Source: SHZL01 sp963784425
GTDB lineage: Bacteria > Pseudomonadota > Gammaproteobacteria > Xanthomonadales > SZUA-36
Length of the DNA stretch: 64,000 nucleotides
Direction: 5' to 3'
Assembly (NCBI GenBank): GCA_963784425.1
Contig: CAWARM010000008.1
Span: 62,001 to 126,000 of the forward strand
In this document: positions 9,307 through 17,039 of the stretch, in pieces
Layout of the letters: every line of letters starts with the position of its first letter
Numbering within the stretch: position 1 is the first letter of the stretch
Position numbers and translations under genes: made by a program
Notes under the pieces: model-generated
Databases searched by the model: none
Seen by the model: the letters and a program-made list of their open reading frames with translations, nothing else
Told to the model about the DNA's origin: nothing

Positions 9307-9951
9307 ATGGACACCATGCAAATGACTGCCAAACACCTACTAACGCTTTTCGCGGCATCCACCGCCGCCTTTCTGGTCTCTTGCACGGCGGTGCCGGTCC
9401 AGTTGGAAGGCGAGTTCAATCCCGTTACTCCAGCGTCCGTGCAACCGCAACAGTTCGGAGCAAGCGTGCGCTGGGGCGGTATTCTGGTTGCTACCCGCAA
9501 CGAGCAAAACAAAACCTGTTTTGAAGTGCTATCGCGCGCACTGGACAAATATATGCGACCGGTGTCCGGCGATGACACCACATCGGGGCGTTTCATAGCC
9601 TGTTCCGAGGGCTTCCATGACCCGGAAATCTACAAACAGGGTCGTGAAGTCACCATAGTCGGGCAAATCCAGAGCATAGAAGAACGCAAAATCGAAGAGT
9701 TTGACTACCGCTACCCCGTCCTGGCACTAACCGATATGGTTCTGTGGCAACCACGCAAAACCGTGATGATGTACGACAACTTCTACGGACCGAATTTCTA
9801 CCCGTACTACTGGGGTGGTGGTGCGTACTGGGGCGGATACCCGTACTACCCCTATCCCGGTATGGGTTTTGGGATGGGAACCGGCTACATGTATCCCCGG
9901 GAACTCGAACCAGGCGCCTCTGCCATCATTACGGATGACCCCTCTGAATAA
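9307..9951 (+). CDS. Slp-family outer-membrane lipoprotein
   Basis: Probable lipoprotein of 214 residues. A hydrophobic signal ends in a lipobox-like FLVSC at about residue 25. The body WGGILVATRNEQNKTCFEVL and VTIVGQIQ resembles the Slp (starvation lipoprotein) family. The C-terminal part is rich in Tyr, Gly, Pro and Trp (YPYYWGGGAYWGGYPYYPYP), as in other Slp relatives. ATG codons at 9307, 9316 and 9322 are all possible starts. It lies 30 nt behind the transglutaminase gene, so it may be a late gene of that operon. Its precise function in the outer membrane is unknown. Confidence 0.8.
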   Translation: MDTMQMTAKHLLTLFAASTAAFLVSCTAVPVQLEGEFNPVTPASVQPQQFGASVRWGGILVATRNEQNKTCFEVLSRALDKYMRPVSGDDTTSGRFIACSEGFHDPEIYKQGREVTIVGQIQSIEERKIEEFDYRYPVLALTDMVLWQPRKTVMMYDNFYGPNFYPYYWGGGAYWGGYPYYPYPGMGFGMGTGYMYPRELEPGASAIITDDPSE

Positions 9952-9981
9952 GACCCTGGTCATTCAAAAACACGCCGCGAG

Positions 9982-10680
9982 GTGCCAGGGTTGACGATTT
10001 TCCAAGGGTTTCCTGCGGACCTCTTCAAGTTCTTCGCTGAACTGGAAAAAAACAATAACCGGGACTGGTTCAACGCTTCGAAAGAGCGCTACATTGAGTC
10101 CGTGGTGCAGCCCATGAGTGAATTTATCTCTGCAATGCGACCACGGCTAAAGGCCATATCACCGCACTACGTAGCCGACCCAAGACCGCATGGTGGATCG
10201 ATGTTCCGGATCTACCGAGATGCACGATTTTCCAAAGACAAAACTCCCTACAAAACACATGCCGCTTGCCAGTTCCGGCACGATGCGGGCAATGACGTGC
10301 ATGCGCCCGGATTTTATGTGCACCTCGACACCGATGGTCTTCTGTTCGGCGGTGGTATCTGGCGGCCACCCGCGCCGCAACTGAACAAAATCCGGGACTT
10401 CATTGCAGACAACGCACGCTCCTGGGCACGTATAAAAAACGCACCGAGAGTGCTGGAGCTGGGAGGCATCCAGGGGGAATCGCTGTTGCGCCCACCCCGG
10501 GGCTTCAATGCAGAGCACGTACACATCGAGGACCTCAAGCGCAAGAGCTTTTATGTGATGGCCGCAGCGGAGCCGTCTGCTGCCTTAGGCCCGGGCTTCA
10601 TCGACCAGGTAGCGGATGCCTGCAGCCGTGCCGCTCCACTCAATCGTTTCATTTGTGATGCGCTGGACCTGCCTTCCTGA
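9982..10680 (+). CDS. DUF2461 family protein
   Basis: Protein of 232 residues belonging to the DUF2461 family (TIGR02453): FQGFPADLFKFFAELEKNNNRDWF at the N-terminus, then MFRIYRDARFSKDKTPYKTH and GGGIWRPPAPQL. Family function is unknown. Members are soluble and widespread in bacteria and fungi. The start is not ATG: GTG at 9982 is used and TTG at 9991 is an alternative. It sits 10 nt before lemA and 30 nt after the Slp-like gene, all in one direction. Confidence 0.88.
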   Translation: MPGLTIFQGFPADLFKFFAELEKNNNRDWFNASKERYIESVVQPMSEFISAMRPRLKAISPHYVADPRPHGGSMFRIYRDARFSKDKTPYKTHAACQFRHDAGNDVHAPGFYVHLDTDGLLFGGGIWRPPAPQLNKIRDFIADNARSWARIKNAPRVLELGGIQGESLLRPPRGFNAEHVHIEDLKRKSFYVMAAAEPSAALGPGFIDQVADACSRAAPLNRFICDALDLPS

Positions 10681-10689
10681 GCTGACCCC

Positions 10690-11253
10690 ATGTCTTGGTT
10701 CCTGATTATTCTTCCAGGATTGCTGGCAGCATGGGCAGCTGTGACATACAACCGCGCTGTGCGATTGCGCAATCAGGTCAGCGAAGCCTGGGCCGGAATC
10801 GATGTGCAGTTGCAGCGCCGTTACGAGTTGGTGCCCAACCTGGTGGCTACGGTAACGGGCTACACTCAACACGAATCGGCAGTGTTGCAACAGCTCAGCC
10901 AACTGCGCAGCACGGCTGCCATGCCGCTTGAACGTCGCGCCAATGAAGAGACCGGGCTGTCCCGCTCTATCGGGAGTCTGTTTGCCCTGGCGGAAAATTA
11001 CCCGGATCTCAAGGCCAGCGAGGGCTTCCAGCAGTTGCACGCCAGCCTTGTGGAAATTGAAGAACATTTGCAATATGCACGGCGTTATTACAACGGCAGC
11101 GTGCGTGACAACAATAACCTCGTGCAGGGTTTCCCTTCCTTGCTGATAGCACGCCTGTGCGGTTTTCGTGCTGCCGCTTTCTTCGAAATTGAACTGGCCA
11201 GTCAGCGCGAAGTGCCCGTGGTACAACTGTCGCGGAAGGAAGATTCCAAGTGA
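10690..11253 (+). CDS. lemA: LemA family protein
   Basis: Small membrane protein of 187 residues with one N-terminal transmembrane helix (about 3-20) and a long helical body with the LemA signature RRYELVPNLVATVTGYTQHE, then IGSLFALAENYPDLKAS and ARRYYNGSVRDNNNLV. The topology is short N-terminus outside and helical domain in the cytoplasm by family analogy. The stop codon overlaps the GTG start of the next gene (GTGA). LemA is frequently paired with a DUF2207 or TPM-domain membrane protein, as here; the pair is thought to act in the envelope but its role is unproven. Confidence 0.93.
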   Translation: MSWFLIILPGLLAAWAAVTYNRAVRLRNQVSEAWAGIDVQLQRRYELVPNLVATVTGYTQHESAVLQQLSQLRSTAAMPLERRANEETGLSRSIGSLFALAENYPDLKASEGFQQLHASLVEIEEHLQYARRYYNGSVRDNNNLVQGFPSLLIARLCGFRAAAFFEIELASQREVPVVQLSRKEDSK

Positions 11254-13034
11254 CTGGAAGCCTCCCAAACCGGCCTGTGCGACAGCGTCACCTGAAAATC
11301 AGTCAAATCAGGAAATACCTGCTGCTGCTTGGCAGCCTTCTGCTGACCAGCATCGCAGGAGCAGACGAACGTATCCTCAACTACAGCACTGAAGTCATGG
11401 TTCACCCGGACGGGGAACTCACGGTCAGTGAAGAAATTCGCGTGCGGGCGGAAGGAAACGAAATCCGGCGCGGAATTTACCGGGAATTTCCCACCAGCTA
11501 CACAGATCGGTACGGCAATCATTACAGAGTGGAATTCGGCGTCGACTCAATACTGCGCGACGGGCAGCCGGAGAGTTGGCACACAGAGGAAATGAGCAAT
11601 GGTGTCCGGGTGTATATCGGTAGCGCGGACCATTTTCTCGATCCCGCGGAATATACCTACCGGATCCAATTCCACACCAACCGGCAACTGGGCTTTTTTG
11701 CAGACCATGACGAGCTGTACTGGAACGTCACGGGCAGTGACTGGGCTTTTCCCATAGATAAAACTTCGGCACGAATTTCCTTACCGTTCTCGATTGCTGC
11801 GGACCAGCTTGAACTAGACGTATATACCGGCGTTTCCGGTTCAAAGGGGACTGATGGCCAGGCCCGCGTCATTGATGCGCGCACCGTGGAATTTGCAACA
11901 ACACGGCAACTCGCCCCGCGCGAAGGCTTCACCGTAGTGGTTAGCTGGCCGAAGGGCCTGATTGCGGAGCCTTCAGGCGCGCAAAAAGCTTTTTGGTTCG
12001 TGCGCGACAACGGTGCAGCCCTGGTGCTGGCGCTGGGCCTGGTGCTTTCGTTCCTGTGGTATGGCTGGGCGTGGAACAAAATTGGGCGCGACCCCGCAAA
12101 AGGCGTGATCATTCCTCAATTCAAGCCACCCGAGGGCATTTCCCCCTCGGCCTGCCGCTACCTGCTGGATATGGGCTTCAGGAACCAGGCCTTTACTGCT
12201 GCAATTATCAGCCTTGCGGTTAAAGGCCATCTTCGCATCGAGGAAGAGGGCAAGGAGTTCAGCTTGCATCGCGCGACTGGTCGCGCCCCTTTGCACTCCG
12301 GTAGCGGGCAGCTTACCCGGACCGAGGAGAGTGTCCTTGACGCCATGTTGCCAAGCGGCACTTCATCCATAGCCATGACCAACGCGAACCATGCGAAATT
12401 CCAGGCCGCGCGCACAGTACTGGAGCGGGCACTGAAAAATGAATACCAAGGACACCTGTTTCATCTCAATACCCTGTATGTTGCTCCGCCGGTCATCTTC
12501 ACAGGCTTGTCTGCATTCGCAGCCCTTGCCTTTGGAAGCGGCCCGCTGATCTGGATCAGCTGGGGTTTGCTGGTATTGATTCTGCACGGGCTATTCATCT
12601 GGTTGCTGCGGGCGCCAACCCCCGCCGGACGCCAGGCGATGGACGAGATCGAAGGATTCCGTATGTACCTTGACACTGCTGAGCAGGACCGCCTGGATCA
12701 CATGCGCTCGCCTGTGCTGACTCCCGAAGTATTCGAGTCTTTTCTACCCTACGCCTATGCGCTGGGGGTGGAAAATCATTGGTGCGAGCGATTTGCCCGC
12801 GAATTACCCCGCGAAGTACCTGGAGAAACACCACAAGCGTCCGCTTACCAACCCGCCTGGTATAGCGGCAATTACCACGGCATGGGCGCGCTCAATCACC
12901 TCGGAGGCAATTTCAGCAACTCATTTTCCACCGCCATCTCCTCGGCCTCTACCCCGCCCGGTTCCAGTTCTGGTAGCGGTGGTGGCGGTTCATCGGGAGG
13001 TGGTGGCGGTGGTGGCGGTGGTGGTGGCTGGTAA
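11250..13034 (+). CDS. DUF2207 membrane protein with glycine-rich tail, LemA partner
   Basis: Predicted membrane protein of 594 residues. After a signal or anchor (about residues 20-38) comes an extracytoplasmic DUF2207 domain: VMVHPDGELTVSEEIRVRAE, RRGIYREFPTSY and ELYWNVTGSDWAFPI. A transmembrane segment lies near residue 255, a cytoplasmic part near 290-400, and two more hydrophobic segments near 415-455. It ends in a run of glycines and serines closing with Trp, the same type of tail seen in YgcG/TPM proteins beside LemA. The start is GTG at 11250, overlapping the lemA stop by 4 nt. The glycine run is encoded by a GGT/GGC repeat that could slip in replication. Confidence 0.85.
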   Translation: MTGSLPNRPVRQRHLKISQIRKYLLLLGSLLLTSIAGADERILNYSTEVMVHPDGELTVSEEIRVRAEGNEIRRGIYREFPTSYTDRYGNHYRVEFGVDSILRDGQPESWHTEEMSNGVRVYIGSADHFLDPAEYTYRIQFHTNRQLGFFADHDELYWNVTGSDWAFPIDKTSARISLPFSIAADQLELDVYTGVSGSKGTDGQARVIDARTVEFATTRQLAPREGFTVVVSWPKGLIAEPSGAQKAFWFVRDNGAALVLALGLVLSFLWYGWAWNKIGRDPAKGVIIPQFKPPEGISPSACRYLLDMGFRNQAFTAAIISLAVKGHLRIEEEGKEFSLHRATGRAPLHSGSGQLTRTEESVLDAMLPSGTSSIAMTNANHAKFQAARTVLERALKNEYQGHLFHLNTLYVAPPVIFTGLSAFAALAFGSGPLIWISWGLLVLILHGLFIWLLRAPTPAGRQAMDEIEGFRMYLDTAEQDRLDHMRSPVLTPEVFESFLPYAYALGVENHWCERFARELPREVPGETPQASAYQPAWYSGNYHGMGALNHLGGNFSNSFSTAISSASTPPGSSSGSGGGGSSGGGGGGGGGGGW

Positions 13035-13089
13035 GTCTTCACCATCCTCCACGCCCATATGGGCTACATCAACACTGATCCACTATAAA

Positions 13090-13282
13090 AGCGAACGGCC
13101 TGGCCTTTTCAGAGGCTTTTAGCCGCCGAGTGAATTGTGCGGACCGGGGCGATTTTCAGGGATGAAAATCGAGGGCTGAAAGGGAAGGATGCCCTTCCAG
13201 CCCGGTCCCGATCAGGCCGCACAATTCGCGAGGGCAGCCACAGGCCGGCTAAGCGGACTCTGAAAAGGCCAGGCCGTTCGCT
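13090..13282. repeat. 193-bp structured element with perfect 25-bp inverted ends, upstream of lexA
   Basis: The outer arms 13090-13114 and 13258-13282 are exact 25-bp inverted complements, beginning AGCGAACGGCCTGG. A second pair follows inside: GAATTGTGCGG at 13132-13142 with CCGCACAATTC at 13217-13227. The centre holds a perfect hairpin, GATTTTCA-GGGA-TGAAAATC (13151-13170), and a second stem GGGCTGAAAGGG / CCCTTCCAGCCC (13173-13203) with one mismatch. The whole can fold as a branched cruciform. No coding frame of note runs through it. It occupies most of the 347-bp gap between the DUF2207 gene and lexA, about 60 bp before the LexA box. I take it for a dispersed intergenic repeat of MITE or REP-cluster type. 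Confidence 0.8.
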
Positions 13283-13342
13283 CTTCCAAGCGTCCAGAAT
13301 TGACCATCCCTTCTCAACAAGGACTTGATCAACCATACAGTA

Positions 13343-13358
13343 CTGTATATATTTACAG
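13343..13358. promoter_or_regulatory. LexA (SOS) box of lexA-imuAB
   Basis: CTGTATATATTTACAG has the canonical gammaproteobacterial LexA form CTGT-N8-ACAG with an AT-rich centre. It ends 23 nt before the lexA ATG at 13382, with an AAGGA ribosome binding site in between. A second, partial half-site (ACAGTACTGT) overlaps its left side at 13337-13346. This places lexA, imuA and imuB under LexA autorepression. Confidence 0.93.
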
Positions 13359-13381
13359 ACACCTTTATAAGGATCACGCAC

Positions 13382-14017
13382 ATGGCCCATCAATTACTCA
13401 CATTGCGACAAAGAGAAATTCTTAAGTTTATCGCTCAATTCATTGATAAACATAAGTTTCCACCTACAAGAGCAGAGCTATGCAAACACTTTGGCTTCCA
13501 GTCGCCCAATGCGGCGGAAGCGCATTTAAGGGTACTGCAAAAGAAATCCATGATCGGCATTGAGCGCGGTGTATCGCGTGGCATTACGCTGTTACCGCTG
13601 GCCATTGGCGAATTGCCGGCCAACCCCAAAACCCTGGTTCCGCTGGTGGGGCGAGTGGCTGCCGGCAGCCCTATCCTGGCACAGGAAAACATCGAGGCTG
13701 AGTACCGTATCGACCCGGGAATGTTTGCTCAGCGGCCTGATTACCTGCTACGGGTGGAGGGCATGAGCATGCAGGACGCAGGTATTCTCGACGGGGACCT
13801 GCTGGCCGTGCACCGCACCCCCGAAGCGCGTAACGGCCAGATCGTGGTCGCACGTCTGGATGATGAAGTCACCGTAAAACGTTTTCGTCGACGCAGTCAC
13901 CGGGTGCAGTTGATTGCGGAAAATGTTGATTACCAGCCGATTGAAGTTGATCTGCGCCGGCAGGAACTGGTGATCGAGGGCCTGGGGGTGGGTGTAATCC
14001 GGCCCCGCCTCGAGTGA
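13382..14017 (+). CDS. lexA: LexA repressor
   Basis: SOS repressor and self-cleaving serine peptidase of 211 residues. The N-terminal winged helix-turn-helix has LTLRQREILKFIAQFIDKH and FPPTRAELCKHFGF. The cleavage site is Ala94-Gly95 in GRVAAGSP. The catalytic dyad is Ser129 in EGMSMQDAGI and Lys166 in EVTVKRF. ATG at 13382 is chosen over an upstream TTG at 13325, because the upstream stretch would run through the LexA box. Its stop overlaps the imuA start (TGATG). A lexA fused to the mutasome operon is known in Pseudomonas putida as lexA2, so another lexA may exist elsewhere in the genome. Confidence 0.96.
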   Translation: MAHQLLTLRQREILKFIAQFIDKHKFPPTRAELCKHFGFQSPNAAEAHLRVLQKKSMIGIERGVSRGITLLPLAIGELPANPKTLVPLVGRVAAGSPILAQENIEAEYRIDPGMFAQRPDYLLRVEGMSMQDAGILDGDLLAVHRTPEARNGQIVVARLDDEVTVKRFRRRSHRVQLIAENVDYQPIEVDLRRQELVIEGLGVGVIRPRLE

Positions 14018-14796
14018 TGCACCTTACCCCTGATATGGACCAGGCTGCCACCATAGACACCCTGCTGGCCGGCATACCGCACTTGTGGCGCGGGCGAGAG
14101 CCCAACCGCCACCAGCGTACGCTGGCTACCGGTCATGCACGGCTGGACGCGTACCTGCCAGGCGGTGGCTGGCCGGTCGGTGCAGTAACGGAGCTGATCA
14201 CGAATCAGCCCGGCCTGGGTGAATTCAGCCTGTTGTTTCCGGCACTGGCTGAAATCAGCCACAACAGCCAATGGCTGGTCCTGGTCGATCCACCCTGGGT
14301 TCCCTACCCGCCCGCTCTGCAGGGCCACGGGTTGGCTCTGGAACGGTTATTGCTGGTACGCACCCACAGTGCCAGGGAGTCAATGTGGGCCTGCGAACAG
14401 GCTTTGCACGGCATCCAGGACGGTGCCGTGCTGGCCTGGCCTGAGCAAGCCAGCTTTGCCCGGCTACGCCGGCTGCAACTGGCCGCCGAAGCCAACGCCA
14501 AACTGGCCTTCTTGTTTCGCCCGGAACAGGTGCTAACCAGCGCCTCACCCTGCGCCCTGCGACTGCATCTGCAGGGCGCGGCCCAAGGTAATGCAAGGGG
14601 TACCCGGATCGATATCCTGAAATGCCGGGGGAAGTGCCGCAGCAGCCAGTCCGGTGAGTCCGCCTGGATACCGCATTTGCATGCGCGCAGGGAGCACCAC
14701 CACCCCGGTCTGGCTGGGGAGAGTTGTGGTGGCAACCGCACATTCAGCCCCCGCAACAGCCCTGGCCCGTTGCAGCCTTCTGCTGTAATCAACTAA
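14017..14796 (+). CDS. imuA: ImuA, SOS mutasome component
   Basis: RecA/SulA-like protein of 259 residues that works with ImuB and DnaE2 in damage-induced mutagenesis. The family motif ATGHARLDAYLPGGGWPVGAVTE is at about residues 37-60, followed by WLVLVDPPWVPYPPAL and the helix-rich ESMWACEQALHG stretch. The start ATG at 14017 overlaps the lexA stop. The C-terminal ~60 residues, rich in Arg, His, Gly and Ser, look less conserved. The stop codon TAA at 14794-14796 lies inside a short inverted-repeat element, so the last codons may have been altered by its insertion. Confidence 0.88.
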   Translation: MHLTPDMDQAATIDTLLAGIPHLWRGREPNRHQRTLATGHARLDAYLPGGGWPVGAVTELITNQPGLGEFSLLFPALAEISHNSQWLVLVDPPWVPYPPALQGHGLALERLLLVRTHSARESMWACEQALHGIQDGAVLAWPEQASFARLRRLQLAAEANAKLAFLFRPEQVLTSASPCALRLHLQGAAQGNARGTRIDILKCRGKCRSSQSGESAWIPHLHARREHHHPGLAGESCGGNRTFSPRNSPGPLQPSAVIN

Positions 14797-14828
14797 GGAA
14801 ACTCTGATTTATTCAGAGCTTCCCTAAG
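14793..14828. repeat. 36-bp inverted-repeat element, miniature of the aroA-upstream element
   Basis: CTAAGGAAACTCTGA (14793-14807) faces TCAGAGCTTCCCTAA (14813-14827) across a 5-base loop, matching at 12 of 15 positions. The left arm agrees at 14 of 15 bases with the right end of the 215-bp element at 48436-48650, and the right arm at 13 of 15 with the left end of that element. It fills half of the 72-bp imuA-imuB gap and contains the imuA stop codon. Confidence 0.75.
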
Positions 14829-14868
14829 GCGATCAACTGAAGCAGTCAACTAGGGCGATTCTCGCATT

Positions 14869-16344
14869 ATGATACGCAGCAGTTTCACACTGAGGGCCAT
14901 GCTTCCCCGGTCCAATACCACCACGACACCCCTTTGGCTGGCTTTGCGCCTGCCCCACCTGGCATTGGACGGGTTCATCCGCGGCCAGGCCAGGCAGGAT
15001 TTGCCACTTGCGGTCAGCACTATCGTGCAGCGGCGTGAAGTGATCATCGACAGTAATCCGGCCGCGCGCAAAGGCGGCATTAAACCGGGCATACCGGCAA
15101 TGGCCGCTTTGGGCATTCTTGATGGCGTGTGCATAGTGCCGCGCCAGCCAGCAGAGGAAGACGAGGCGTTGCAGCGTCTGGCAGCCTGGTGTTACCAGTA
15201 CAGCAGCCAGGTCAGCATTCCACCCGGTCGCCCCGCGCTGTTGCTGGAAGCCGGCGCAAGTGAGCGCCTGTTCGGTTCCCCGCTTGAACTCGGTCAGCGC
15301 CTGGAACGTGAACTGGGGCGGTTGGGCTACCACGTGGTAGCCGGCTCTGCTCCCACGCCCGAGGCAGCCTGGCTGGCTGCCGGGGAAGCATTGCACATCA
15401 ATGCAGGCGGCGATATCCGTCGGCAGTTTGGTCCTTTGTCTCTGCGCTGCCTGAACCTGCAGGAATCCCAGCAGCATGCATTGGAGTTGATGGGCTTTCG
15501 CCAGGTGCGGGATGTGCTGCGCCTGCCACGCAAGGCGTTGACGCGGCGTTTCGGCCCAGCGGTAACGGACTACATTGACCGCCTGCTGGGCACCCGCCCC
15601 GATCCGCGCCTTATATACCAGTCACCACAGGCTTTTAGTACACGCCTGGAATTGCCGGCTGAGATTCACGCCAGCCAGGCTCTGCTGTTTCCATTCAGGC
15701 GCCTGCTGGAAGAACTGTGTGGCGTGCTCCGCGGCAGCGACAAGGCTGTGCAGTCCCTGCACATCGTGCTACGCCATGAAGACCATGCTGACAGCCAGCT
15801 GGAACTTGGCATGCAATCCCCCACCCAGGACCCGGCACGGTTACTGGGCGTGTTGCGCGAGCGACTGGACCGCCTGCGACTGCCACAAGCCGTACGCGAA
15901 ATACGCATGGAAGCCCCCCAGCTGCTGCAGTTAGCCGCCAGCCAGCACAGCCTGTTCCGCGACAGCCCGGCGGAACAGCAGCAAGGCATTGAACAACTGG
16001 CCGAGCGCCTGCAAGCGCGGCTGGGCCGCGATGCGGTAGGCGGCCTGACGGGTGTTGAAGACCATCGCCCGGAATACAGCTGGCGGCCACGGGCGCTGGA
16101 TGAAACAGCACACTGCACAGCCCTGGCTCACCGGCCGTCCTGGTTACTGCCCAAGCCCAAACGCTGCGATATTGGCCAGTACGAAATTCTCGCCGGCCCC
16201 GAGCGCATTGAAAGCGGCTGGTGGGATGGCCGCGATTGCCGCCGCGACTACTTCATCGTGCGCGATACCCGCGGAAGCACGCTCTGGGCCTTCCATGAAT
16301 ACAAACCGCGCCGTGGCTGGTACTTGCACGGGATTTTTGCCTGA
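14869..16344 (+). CDS. imuB: ImuB, inactive Y-family polymerase homologue
   Basis: Scaffold of the ImuA-ImuB-DnaE2 mutasome, 491 residues, related to DinB/Pol IV but without polymerase activity. The first catalytic motif of active enzymes (DxDxF type) is replaced by LALRLPHLALDGF, and the SIDE motif region reads LLLEAGASERLF, so the metal-binding acids are absent, as is usual in ImuB. The little-finger region and a C-terminal extension follow, ending IVRDTRGSTLWAFHEY and GWYLHGIFA, typical of ImuB. The start is ATG 14869, with ATG 14899 as an alternative. It is third in the lexA-imuA-imuB operon, but the expected fourth gene, dnaE2, is 9 kb away. Confidence 0.93.
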   Translation: MIRSSFTLRAMLPRSNTTTTPLWLALRLPHLALDGFIRGQARQDLPLAVSTIVQRREVIIDSNPAARKGGIKPGIPAMAALGILDGVCIVPRQPAEEDEALQRLAAWCYQYSSQVSIPPGRPALLLEAGASERLFGSPLELGQRLERELGRLGYHVVAGSAPTPEAAWLAAGEALHINAGGDIRRQFGPLSLRCLNLQESQQHALELMGFRQVRDVLRLPRKALTRRFGPAVTDYIDRLLGTRPDPRLIYQSPQAFSTRLELPAEIHASQALLFPFRRLLEELCGVLRGSDKAVQSLHIVLRHEDHADSQLELGMQSPTQDPARLLGVLRERLDRLRLPQAVREIRMEAPQLLQLAASQHSLFRDSPAEQQQGIEQLAERLQARLGRDAVGGLTGVEDHRPEYSWRPRALDETAHCTALAHRPSWLLPKPKRCDIGQYEILAGPERIESGWWDGRDCRRDYFIVRDTRGSTLWAFHEYKPRRGWYLHGIFA

Positions 16345-16436
16345 AAAAAGATGTTCGGGTAAATATTCAAGATAGTGCACAGCACAGCAAGCTGTCGTAC
16401 CATCGGGTCCATTCCAATGAGCAAGAACACATACCC

Positions 16437-17039
16437 ATGATCCCGGCTGCGGCAGCACTCGAACGCCTGATTGCAGGCAATAAACGTTTCGTGTCCAACA
16501 CCAGTGAAATCGGCCACTTGCGGCCAAGTGAATATGCTTCCGAGCAAAAGCCTTTTGCCATCATTCTTGGGTGCTCGGATTCGCGTGTTCCGGCAGAAAT
16601 CGTGTTTGACCAGGGCCTGGGCGACTTGTTTGTCATTCGGGTGGCGGGGAACATCGTTGCGCCTTCACAGGTTGGAAGCGTGGAGTTTGCTGCGGAACGA
16701 TTCGGCACACGACTTGTGGTGGTGCTGGGCCATTCGCAATGTGGCGCGATACTTGCCACCATCGAACAACTTGGGCAGCCCTCGGAAGGCCAGTCGCCCA
16801 ACCTTCGCTCTATTGTGAACCGCATCCGTCCGTCCGTAGCGCCATTACTACATAGCTCAAAACAACTGGATAGTGACCTGCTGGTCCACCAGGCCGTGCG
16901 GGCCAACATCTGCGTTTCGGTCGATCACTTGCGCCATGGTTCGGCATTGCTTGAGCAACTGGTTCAGCATGACGGACTGGTAATCGTGGGCGCGGAATAT
17001 TCACTCGAAACCGGGCTGGTGGATTTCTTTGGTAACTGA
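16437..17039 (+). CDS. beta-class carbonic anhydrase
   Basis: Zinc enzyme interconverting CO2 and bicarbonate, 200 residues. The zinc ligands are Cys46 and Asp48 in CSDSR, and His99 and Cys102 in HSQCG. The conserved VIRVAGNIV and GAEYSLETG segments are present. The gene starts 92 nt after imuB, and its 3' end overlaps the ChrA frame by 11 nt, suggesting joint expression with the transporter. No signal peptide is seen, so it is cytoplasmic. The SOS genes on either side do not point to a common function. Confidence 0.94.
   Translation: MIPAAAALERLIAGNKRFVSNTSEIGHLRPSEYASEQKPFAIILGCSDSRVPAEIVFDQGLGDLFVIRVAGNIVAPSQVGSVEFAAERFGTRLVVVLGHSQCGAILATIEQLGQPSEGQSPNLRSIVNRIRPSVAPLLHSSKQLDSDLLVHQAVRANICVSVDHLRHGSALLEQLVQHDGLVIVGAEYSLETGLVDFFGN

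Noticed and set aside
13053..13064. GCCCATATGGGC, a 12-bp perfect palindrome after the DUF2207 gene
   Set aside because: It has no loop and no T-run, so it is not a terminator, and no regulator site of this form is known to me; could be chance.
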